The notes under the pieces are model-generated. The model was not told the origin of the DNA. It did no database searches and was given only the letters and a program-made list of their open reading frames with translations. Positions 56,249 through 62,858 of a stretch of 64,000 bases of DNA are shown in pieces. Position 1 is the stretch's first letter, and each line of letters begins with the position of its first letter. The position numbers and the translations under genes are program-made. Source of the stretch: an uncultured Bacteroidales bacterium (GTDB lineage Bacteria; Bacteroidota; Bacteroidia; Bacteroidales; UBA932); NCBI GenBank assembly GCA_900316525.1, contig ONDF01000018.1, positions 41,443 to 105,442 on the forward strand. Reading direction: 5' to 3'.

Positions 56249-56691
56249 AACGGATACTGATACTCACCGCTTTGCTGTTAACGGCCTGGACCGCATCCGC
56301 GCAGGGGGACCTGAACGTGGGCGCTGTCTTCGACGGGAAGGTGGTACCGGCGAAAGCCATGAAAGAAACCTTTATCCGCAGCTCCCAGCTGGACCCTTTC
56401 AACCTGGAGCAGTATCACAGTGTTTCCTTTACCGGGGATGACCAAGTCCTCGCTGAAGTCTCCCGCCGTGTTCTTGCCGATGCGGAGAACGCGACCGAAC
56501 AGGAAATCCATATGAACGAAGGAAAACTGGTCTATGCCATCCTCACATTCGAAGCCGCCAACCACGACAACCGGTTCATCTGCTATCAGTGCGTCTCCAA
56601 AGCCGGCAACTATGCCATTACCCTCGTTTATATGCATGGCCCGGCCACATTGAATGATCTAAAGAAGCTCTTCAAGAATAAAACGAAATAA
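56245..56691 (+). CDS. Small exported protein (DUF6108-like)
   Basis: 148 residues with a signal peptide (MKRILILTALLLTAWTASAQ). The rest (LNVGAVFDGKVVPAKAMKET; EQYHSVSFTGDDQVLAEVSR) resembles small periplasmic proteins that Bacteroides encode beside ECF sigma factors (DUF6108, from memory, not verified). No catalytic residues stand out. It is the last gene of the operon, coupled to the anti-sigma gene by ATGA overlap; it may be the periplasmic sensor partner. Confidence 0.65.
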   Translation: MKRILILTALLLTAWTASAQGDLNVGAVFDGKVVPAKAMKETFIRSSQLDPFNLEQYHSVSFTGDDQVLAEVSRRVLADAENATEQEIHMNEGKLVYAILTFEAANHDNRFICYQCVSKAGNYAITLVYMHGPATLNDLKKLFKNKTK

Positions 56692-56783
56692 ACTAGTTAT
56701 TTGAGAGCCTTCACAAGACTATGTATACATAGATATCGTGTGTCAAACGTCAAATTGTTACACTTTTTGTCACACTATCTACG

Positions 56784-56817
56784 AAAAATCCCCCTCAGAC
56801 CATTCTGAGAGGGATTT
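56784..56817 (-). terminator. Element-borne terminator now serving tRNA-Ala
   Basis: Stem AAATCC...CTCAGA / TCTGAG...GGATTT (56786-56799 and 56804-56817, one mismatch) with a CCAT loop. On the minus strand a T-run follows. It lies inside the island, directly downstream of the restored tRNA 3' end. Confidence 0.8.
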
Positions 56818-56818
56818 C

Positions 56819-56834
56819 TGTGGAGCATAGGAGA
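56819..56834. repeat. Attachment site copy at the right boundary, inside tRNA-Ala
   Basis: TGTGGAGCATAGGAGA, identical to 46224-46239. It forms the acceptor 3' strand and part of the T-arm of tRNA-Ala. Confidence 0.85.
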
Positions 56835-56893
56835 ATCGAACTCCTGACCTTTTGAATGCCATTCAAACGCTCTACCAACTGAGCTAATACCCC
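56821..56893 (-). tRNA. tRNA-Ala (anticodon GGC), island integration site
   Basis: Minus strand. The acceptor GGGGTAT pairs with ATGCTCC (two G-U pairs). D-arm GCTCAGTTGGTAGAGC, anticodon stem TTTGA/TCAAA with loop ATGGCAT (anticodon GGC, reads GCC) and T-arm AGGAGTTCGATTCTCCT. The discriminator is A and CCA is not encoded. The 3' part comes from the island copy of the att repeat, keeping the tRNA intact. Confidence 0.94.
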
Positions 56894-56936
56894 GTTTTTC
56901 CCGTCCGGTGTTCCGGTTTGGGATTGCAAAGGTAAG

Positions 56937-56944
56937 GAGTTTTT
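56937..56944 (-). promoter_or_regulatory. -7 box TACCTTTG for tRNA-Ala
   Basis: Minus-strand TACCTTTG, preceded 19 bp upstream by TTTG, a full Bacteroidota promoter. Confidence 0.7.
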
Positions 56945-57026
56945 TTGGTTTTGCAAACTTTTCGCGGGATTTTTTGCAAAAAATCTTTGTTGTGCGGGGG
57001 AGGGTGCAACGTACGTGGAAATTCAT

Positions 57027-57034
57027 TATATTTG
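57027..57034 (+). promoter_or_regulatory. -7 box TATATTTG for pdxB
   Basis: TATATTTG 21 bp before the ATG. A purine-rich GAGGAGG stretch just before the start looks like a real Shine-Dalgarno sequence, which is rare in this window. Confidence 0.62.
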
Positions 57035-57055
57035 TAGGATAGAGGAGGATTAGAA

Positions 57056-58090
57056 ATGAAGATTGTCGCGGATGCGAATATTCCCTTCCTGGAGGGCGTG
57101 TTTGAACCTTATGCCGAGGTGGTCTACAAGGACGGGCGGGAGATCCGCCGGGAGGACTGCCTGGATGCCGACGTGCTCATCACCCGGACCCGGACGCGCT
57201 GCAACGCGGAGCTGCTGGAGGGGACGGCGGTGAAGATGATCTCGACCGCCACCATCGGCACGGACCATATCGACCTGCCCTGGTGCGCGGAGCACGGGAT
57301 CGAGGTGTACAATGCGGCCGGATGCAACGCCGGCGGCGTGATGGACTACGTGTTCTCCGCCCTGTACGGGGTGGCGGCGCGGAAGAAGATCCCGCTGCAG
57401 AACGCGAAGCTCGGGATCGTGGGCGTCGGGCACGTGGGCAAGAAGGTCGAGCGCGCCGGCCGGAAGCTGGGCTTCCAGATCCTGCGCTGCGACCCGCCCC
57501 GGGCCGAGAAGGAAGGCCCCGAGGACTTCTACACGCTGGACGAGCTCCTCGCGGAGGCCCAGATCGTCACGCTCCATGTCCCCTTGGACGACACCACGCG
57601 CGGCATGTGCAACGACGACTTCTTCGCGAAGATCCAGCCGGGCGCCATCTTCATCAACGCGGCGCGCGGCGAGATTGTCGATGAGGCCGCGCTCCTGCGG
57701 GCCCGCCCGAAGCTGGGCGCCCTCGTCATCGACACCTGGCGCAACGAGCCGGACGTGGACCTGCGCCTCCTCATCGAGTGCGACGTCGCGACGCCCCACA
57801 TCGCCGGCTACTCCTACCAGGGCAAGCAGAACGGCACCGCGATGGCCGTCCGCGCCGTCGCCCGCCGCTACGGCATCCGCCCGCTGGAGGACTTCTACCC
57901 CGAGACCGAGAACCTGGACCTGCATCCCGTGGTCCTGGAGACGGCGGGCAAGAGCCAGGGCGAGATCGCGTCGATGCTCCAGTACAACTATCCCATCTTC
58001 ACGGACGACTTTATGTTCCGGACCGAGCCCCAGGGCTTCGAGACGCTCCGGAGCCACTACCAGTACCGGCGGGAATTCTACATCGAATAA
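57056..58090 (+). CDS. pdxB: 4-phosphoerythronate dehydrogenase
   Basis: 344 residues of the D-2-hydroxyacid dehydrogenase family. The NAD loop is LGIVGVGHVGKKVERAGRKL. Catalytic Arg is in FINAARGEIVDE, Glu in the IDTWRNEPDVD region and His in TPHIAGYSYQGK. The PdxB features are the early MKIVADANIPFLEGVFEPYA and a C-terminal dimerisation segment. It oxidises 4-phosphoerythronate in pyridoxal 5'-phosphate synthesis. It has its own promoter. A DUF4301 gene follows after 25 bp. Confidence 0.93.
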   Translation: MKIVADANIPFLEGVFEPYAEVVYKDGREIRREDCLDADVLITRTRTRCNAELLEGTAVKMISTATIGTDHIDLPWCAEHGIEVYNAAGCNAGGVMDYVFSALYGVAARKKIPLQNAKLGIVGVGHVGKKVERAGRKLGFQILRCDPPRAEKEGPEDFYTLDELLAEAQIVTLHVPLDDTTRGMCNDDFFAKIQPGAIFINAARGEIVDEAALLRARPKLGALVIDTWRNEPDVDLRLLIECDVATPHIAGYSYQGKQNGTAMAVRAVARRYGIRPLEDFYPETENLDLHPVVLETAGKSQGEIASMLQYNYPIFTDDFMFRTEPQGFETLRSHYQYRREFYIE

Positions 58091-58115
58091 CACTAACAAA
58101 ACCAAACTGATAACC

Positions 58116-59609
58116 ATGTTCAACCAGAAAGACACCAACCAGATCCTGCAGCGCGGCGCCACCGTCCGCGGCGTCGAGGAACAGATCGAACACTTCAAGA
58201 AGGGTTTCCCGTGGATGAAGATCGTGGGCCCGGCCACGCCGCAGCGCGGCATCCGCGTCCTCACCGACGCCGAGGCCGACGACGCGATCCGCTACTACGA
58301 AGGCGCCCAGATCGCCGGCAAGTGCAAGTTCGTGCCGGCTTCCGGCGCGGCCTCCCGCATGTTCAAGGACATCTTCGCCGGCCTCGCCACCCTCGAGAAG
58401 GGCGAGGACCTCCCGGCCGACGCCGCCGGCGCGAAGCTCGCCGCGCAGATCGACAAGTTCGCCTTCTATACCCAGGAACTCTTTGGCGACAAGGAAGATA
58501 CGGCTGCTTACCGGAAGTCCGTCCTCTCCAAGGTCCTCACGGACGAGGGTCTCGGCTACGGCGCCAAGCCCAAGGGCGTGATTAAGTTCCACCGCTACGA
58601 GAGCGGGGAAGTGCGCACCGCCATCGCGGAGCACCTCGTGGAGGCCGCGACATACATGCGCAACGCCGACGGCACCTGCAACCTGGTCGTCACCATCTCC
58701 CCGGAGCACCAGTCCCTCTTCGAGGCCGCCCTCGCCGAGGTCCAGCCCGTCTTCGAGGCCCGCTACGGCGTGAAATACAACGTCACCTTCACCTTCCAGG
58801 ACAAGGCCACCGACACCATCGCCGTCGACGCGAAGAACAAGCCCTTCCGCACGGACGACGACGCCCTCCTGTTCCGTCCCGCCGGCCACGGCGCCCTCAT
58901 CTACAACCTGAACAAGGTCGATGCGGAGCTCGTGTCCATCAAGAACATCGACAACGTCGCCCACGAGAAGCTCCTCGGGACCACCGCCCGCTTCAAAAAA
59001 GTGCTGATGGGCGAGGCCCTGAAGGTCCGCGACCGCATCTTCGACTACCTCCGCAAGCTGGACGCCGAGCCCACGGTGCAGCTGTGCAACGAGATCGAGA
59101 ACTTCCTGGACAAGGAGCTCTGCGTCCAGCTTCCGCTCGCCCGCGGCGAGCAGGAGCGCGTGGAAATGCTCCGCGCGAAGCTGAACCGCCCGGTCCGCGT
59201 GTGCGGCATGGTCCGCAACGAGGGCGAGCCCGGCGGCGGCCCGTACATCATCGCCGGCAAGGACGGCGCGACCTCGCTCCAGATCCTCGAGAGCGTCCAG
59301 ATCAACAAGGAGGACGCCGGCGCCGCGGAGGCGATGGCCCATGCCACGCACTTCAACCCCGTGGACCTCGTGTGCTGCCTGCGCGACTACAAGGGCGCCA
59401 AGTTCAACCTCCTCGAGCACGTGGATCCGGAAGCCGGCTTCATCAGCTCCAAGAGCTTCCAGGGCCGCGAGCTCAAGGCCCTCGAGCTCCCCGGCCTGTG
59501 GAACGGCGCGATGAGCGACTGGAACACGCTCTTCGTGGAAGTGCCCCTCGAGACCTTCAATCCCGTCAAGGTCGTGCTGGACCTCCTCCGTCCCGCGCAT
59601 CAAGCGTAA
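58116..59609 (+). CDS. DUF4301 family protein
   Basis: 497 residues from ATG 58116. The N-terminus MFNQKDTNQILQRGATVRGV and segments KCKFVPASGAASRMFKDIFA, IKFHRYESGEVRTAIAEHLV and TDTIAVDAKNKPFRTDDDAL match DUF4301, which has a nucleotidyltransferase-like N-terminal glycine/serine loop (PASGAASRM). That fold would suggest nucleotide-sugar or similar chemistry; the function is not known. The protein is soluble, without a signal peptide. It lies 25 bp after pdxB, a frequent neighbour in Bacteroidota as far as I recall. Confidence 0.82.
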   Translation: MFNQKDTNQILQRGATVRGVEEQIEHFKKGFPWMKIVGPATPQRGIRVLTDAEADDAIRYYEGAQIAGKCKFVPASGAASRMFKDIFAGLATLEKGEDLPADAAGAKLAAQIDKFAFYTQELFGDKEDTAAYRKSVLSKVLTDEGLGYGAKPKGVIKFHRYESGEVRTAIAEHLVEAATYMRNADGTCNLVVTISPEHQSLFEAALAEVQPVFEARYGVKYNVTFTFQDKATDTIAVDAKNKPFRTDDDALLFRPAGHGALIYNLNKVDAELVSIKNIDNVAHEKLLGTTARFKKVLMGEALKVRDRIFDYLRKLDAEPTVQLCNEIENFLDKELCVQLPLARGEQERVEMLRAKLNRPVRVCGMVRNEGEPGGGPYIIAGKDGATSLQILESVQINKEDAGAAEAMAHATHFNPVDLVCCLRDYKGAKFNLLEHVDPEAGFISSKSFQGRELKALELPGLWNGAMSDWNTLFVEVPLETFNPVKVVLDLLRPAHQA

Positions 59610-59614
59610 AATTG

Positions 59615-59658
59615 TGCGAAATCGCTTTGAAATTATAATTTAAAGGCGTAATTTCGCA
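59615..59658. promoter_or_regulatory. 44-bp imperfect palindrome upstream of the citrate lyase operon
   Basis: TGCGAAAT (59615-59622) / ATTTCGCA (59651-59658) outer arms, then CGCTTT / AAAGGCG inner arms, around an AT-rich AAATTATAATTT centre. It begins 5 bp after the DUF4301 stop. It may be a regulator site, a terminator without T-run, or a 5' structure for citD. Confidence 0.55.
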
Positions 59659-59687
59659 AACAATTTATAACCACATACCTAAATTTC

Positions 59688-59963
59688 ATGGAAATCAAAA
59701 ACGCCGTGGCCGGCACCCTGGAGTCTGGAGACATCATGGTCCAGATCGCTCCGGGCGACGGCTTGCAAGTGGAACTCCAGAGTTCTGTCGCCGCCCAGTT
59801 CGGACGGCAGATCAAGGCGCTCATCACCGAGACCCTCACCGGCCTGGGCATTGACAACGCCTATGTCAAAGCCACGGACAAAGGTGCCCTCGACTGCACC
59901 ATCCGCGCACGTGTAACTGCGGCCGCTGTCCGCGCAACCGGAAAGGACGTATGGAAAGACTGA
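59688..59963 (+). CDS. citD: Citrate lyase acyl carrier protein (gamma subunit)
   Basis: 91 residues, the family length. MEIKNAVAGTLESGDIMVQI has the Ser in TLESGD that carries the phosphoribosyl-dephospho-CoA prosthetic group. DNAYVKATDKGALDCTIRAR is the typical C-terminal part. It shuttles the acetyl/citryl group between CitF and CitE. The stop overlaps citE by 13 bp. No exact -7 box was found, only TAAATTTC touching the ATG. Confidence 0.95.
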   Translation: MEIKNAVAGTLESGDIMVQIAPGDGLQVELQSSVAAQFGRQIKALITETLTGLGIDNAYVKATDKGALDCTIRARVTAAAVRATGKDVWKD

Positions 59964-60841
59964 GGAGAACGATGATGTTCGTTCCCGGCAACAACCCGGG
60001 AATGATGGCCGACGCGCACATCTACGGTCCCGACTCCATCATGCTGGACCTCGAGGACTCCGTGACCATGGCCGAAAAGGACGCAGCCCGTCTGCTTGTC
60101 CATAACGCCCTGAAATCCATCGACTTCGGCGGCACCGAAATGGTGGTCCGCATCAACCCGCTGAGCACCCCGTACGGCCGCAAGGACGTCGAGGCCGTCG
60201 TCAAGGCCGGTGTCGACGTGATCCGCATGCCGAAGACCGAGACCGCCGACGAGGTCCGCGAGCTCGAGGCCGAGATCATCAAGGTCGAGACCGAGCTCGG
60301 CTGCGTGGGCCGCACCCTCATCATGGCCGCCATCGAGAGCGCCCTGGGCGTGGTCAACGCCTACGAGATCGCCACCGCCTCCAAGCGCATGATGGGCATC
60401 GCCCTCGGCGCCGAGGACTATTCCGCGAACCTGAAGACGCAGCGCACGCCGGAAGGCTCCGAGCTCCTGCTCGCCCGCGAGACCATCGTCGTCGCGGCCC
60501 GCGCCGCCGGCATTTCCTGCTTCGACACCGTCTATTCCAACCTGGACGACATGGAAACCTTCCGCAAGGAGGTCGAGCTCATCAAGAACCTCGGCTTCGA
60601 CGGCAAGTCCATCATCAACCCCCGCCAGATCGAGGTTGTGAACTCCGTGTTCGCCCCGACGCAGAAGGCCATTGACAAGGCCCTCCGCATCATCGCCGCC
60701 ATCAAGGAGGCGCAGGCCAAGGGTTCCGGCGTCATCGCCGTGAACGGCAAGATGGTTGACCGTCCGGTCGTGATCCGCGCGGAGCGCACCATCGCGCTCG
60801 CCATCGCGTCCGGCATCTTAAGCAAGGAGGAAGCGCTATGA
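59951..60841 (+). CDS. citE: Citrate lyase beta subunit (citryl-ACP lyase)
   Basis: 296 residues. The start MERLRRTMMFVPGNNPGMMA is the family N-terminus, followed by DSIMLDLEDSVTMAEKDAAR (metal-binding region), EMVVRINPLSTPYG with catalytic Arg, and IMAAIESALGVVNAYEIATA (catalytic Glu). It is a TIM barrel that splits citryl-ACP into oxaloacetate and acetyl-ACP. It overlaps citD by 13 bp and citF by 4 bp (ATGA). Confidence 0.96.
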   Translation: MERLRRTMMFVPGNNPGMMADAHIYGPDSIMLDLEDSVTMAEKDAARLLVHNALKSIDFGGTEMVVRINPLSTPYGRKDVEAVVKAGVDVIRMPKTETADEVRELEAEIIKVETELGCVGRTLIMAAIESALGVVNAYEIATASKRMMGIALGAEDYSANLKTQRTPEGSELLLARETIVVAARAAGISCFDTVYSNLDDMETFRKEVELIKNLGFDGKSIINPRQIEVVNSVFAPTQKAIDKALRIIAAIKEAQAKGSGVIAVNGKMVDRPVVIRAERTIALAIASGILSKEEAL

Positions 60842-62259
60842 GACACACGAAAGTAGTTACCCTCGAAGAAGCCATCCGCCGGTCCGGTCTGAAGGACGGG
60901 ATGACCATTTCCTTCCATCACCATTTCCGCGGCGGCGACAAGGTCGTGAACCTCGTCGTGGCCAAGCTCGCCGAAATGGGCTTCAAGAACCTGCACCTGG
61001 CGGCCTCCAGCCTGTCCGACGTGCACGCCCCGCTCATCGAGCACATCAAGAACGGCGTCATCACGAAGATCTCCACCTCCGGCCTCCGCGGCGAACTCGC
61101 GAACGAGATTTCCCACGGCCTGATGAAGGAGCCCGTCGTGTTCCGCTCGCACGGCGGCCGCGGCAGCGCCATCGCCTCCGGCGAGCTGCACATCGACGTC
61201 GCCTTCCTCGGCGCCTCGTCCTGCGACGAGCTGGGCAACGCCTCCGGCTGCCCGCGCTCCGAGAACGCGAAGTCCATCTGCGGCTCCCTCGGCTACGCCC
61301 TCCCGGACGCCAAGTACGCGGACCACGTGGTCATCCTCACCGACGACCTCGTCCCGTACCCGAACGTCCCGAAGTCCATCTCCTCCTGCGACGTGGACTC
61401 CGTGGTGGTCGTGGACTCCGTGGGCGACAGCTCCAAGATTTCCTCCGGCGCCATCCGCGATTCCAAGAATCCGCGCGACATCCTGCTCGCGAAACAGGCT
61501 GCCAAGGTGATCATTAACAGCGGTTACTTCAAAGAAGGCTTCAGCATCCAGACGGGTACCGGCGGCGCGTCCCTCGCAGCCGTCAAGTACATCCGCGAGA
61601 GCATGCTCGAGCAGGGCATCCACGCGTCCTTCGCCCTCGGCGGCATCACCGCCCACATGGTGAAGCTCCACGAGGAAGGCCTCATCGGCAAGCTCGTGGA
61701 CGTGCAGTCCTTCGACAAGGTCGCGGCCGAATCCATCGCCAAGGACCAGACCCACCAGGAGGTCTCCGCCGTCGAGTACGCGAGCGCCGACCACATCGGC
61801 TCCGCCGTGCACGCGCTGGACATCGTGATCCTTTCCGCCCTCGAGGTGGACGTGGACTTCAATGTCAATGTCCTCGTGGGCTCCGACGGCATCATCCGCG
61901 GCGCCGTGGGCGGCCATCCCGACACCGCTGAGGACAGCGCCCTCTCGATCATCGTGTGCCCGCTCCTCCGCGGCCGCATCCCGTGCGTCGTGCCCAAGGT
62001 GACGACGCTCATCACGCCCGGCGCGGGCGTGGACGTGGTCGTCACCGAGTACGGCATCGCCGTGAACCCGGGCCGCCCGGAGATCGCCGAGCGCCTCGCG
62101 GCCGCCGGCCTGAAGATCGTGGACATCCACGATCTCGCGGCCAAGGCCCGCAGCATCATCGGCGAGCCCGACGCCCTCCCGTTCGGCGACAAGGTCGTGG
62201 GCATCGTCATGGACCGCCACGGCAAGGTCCTCGACGAGATCCACAATATCGTGGACTAG
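60838..62259 (+). CDS. citF: Citrate lyase alpha subunit (citrate:acetyl-ACP transferase)
   Basis: 473 residues, a little shorter than the roughly 510 of enterobacterial CitF, mainly at the N-terminus. DGMTISFHHHFRGGDKVVNL, GTGGASLAAVKYIRE and PGAGVDVVVTEYGIAVNPGR are typical of the CoA-transferase-like fold of this subunit. It transfers citrate onto the acyl carrier. Its start overlaps citE by 4 bp and its stop abuts citX. Confidence 0.96.
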   Translation: MRHTKVVTLEEAIRRSGLKDGMTISFHHHFRGGDKVVNLVVAKLAEMGFKNLHLAASSLSDVHAPLIEHIKNGVITKISTSGLRGELANEISHGLMKEPVVFRSHGGRGSAIASGELHIDVAFLGASSCDELGNASGCPRSENAKSICGSLGYALPDAKYADHVVILTDDLVPYPNVPKSISSCDVDSVVVVDSVGDSSKISSGAIRDSKNPRDILLAKQAAKVIINSGYFKEGFSIQTGTGGASLAAVKYIRESMLEQGIHASFALGGITAHMVKLHEEGLIGKLVDVQSFDKVAAESIAKDQTHQEVSAVEYASADHIGSAVHALDIVILSALEVDVDFNVNVLVGSDGIIRGAVGGHPDTAEDSALSIIVCPLLRGRIPCVVPKVTTLITPGAGVDVVVTEYGIAVNPGRPEIAERLAAAGLKIVDIHDLAAKARSIIGEPDALPFGDKVVGIVMDRHGKVLDEIHNIVD

Positions 62260-62769
62260 ATGGAAATCACACTGGAACAGCTGCTTGGCGCCCGGGACGA
62301 CCGGTATGCCAGGCAGCTTTCTTTAACGGAAGCGTGGCCCGACAGGACCCTGGTCTGCCTGACCGTGGTCCTGCCGGGCTCCGTCAAACGGGACGCCCGG
62401 TCGCTCAAGGTGGCGGAAGCCGCCGTCGAAGCGGTCCGGGAAGTCCTTGCCCCCACGTACAAGGAACTGCGGGACCTGGAGACTGGCTACGAGGGATACT
62501 TCCTCGTGGACGCGCCGCTCCTGGACGTCAAGAAGGCCTGCTGCGAGATCGAGAACGAGCATCCCTACGGCCGGCTCATGGACCTGGACGTGATCGAGCG
62601 GGTGGGGGACACCGTCGTCCCCGTGAGCCGTGAAAGGGTGGGCGAACAGCCCCGCCGCTGCCTCCTCTGCGACCGTCCCGCCCGCGAATGCATGCGGGCC
62701 CATACGCACACGCAGGAGGAGATTTTCCAAACCATTGACAGAATTCTCGGATTTGATGAAAATCCGTAA
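62260..62769 (+). CDS. citX: Apo-citrate lyase phosphoribosyl-dephospho-CoA transferase
   Basis: 169 residues. LEQLLGARDDRYARQLSLTE is the family N-terminus; KACCEIENEHPYGRLMDLDV and RRCLLCDRPARECMRAHTHT are the conserved CitX segments. It attaches the prosthetic group to the CitD serine. It starts on the base after the citF stop and is separated by 89 bp from the citC-citG fusion. Confidence 0.94.
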   Translation: MEITLEQLLGARDDRYARQLSLTEAWPDRTLVCLTVVLPGSVKRDARSLKVAEAAVEAVREVLAPTYKELRDLETGYEGYFLVDAPLLDVKKACCEIENEHPYGRLMDLDVIERVGDTVVPVSRERVGEQPRRCLLCDRPARECMRAHTHTQEEIFQTIDRILGFDENP

Positions 62770-62858
62770 TTAAATCTTGGGAAATCGGTTTTAAATCCGT
62801 ATCTTTACAACGTTAAATCAATCTGAGGTGGAACCGGGAGTATTGGAAAGCCTGCAGG

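Larger units (their letters stand above)
46224..56834. mobile_element. Integrated genomic island at tRNA-Ala(GGC)
   Basis: About 10.6 kb bounded by 16-bp direct repeats of the tRNA-Ala 3' end, with a tyrosine integrase at the left edge. The interior is visibly less GC-rich than the flanks, most clearly from 46.3 to 50 kb. It holds an ORF6N/PLD-like gene, DUF3853, a repeat-bearing noncoding stretch, an alpha-2-macroglobulin-like gene, an ECF sigma/anti-sigma pair and a small exported protein. No relaxase, coupling protein, transfer or phage structural gene is present, so it is non-conjugative and may be mobilised only in trans. Confidence 0.85.

Noticed and set aside
46224..56834. Conjugative transposon or prophage
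   Set aside because: No relaxase, type IV secretion, portal, terminase or capsid gene is present in the 10.6 kb; only an integrase and regulators plus cargo.
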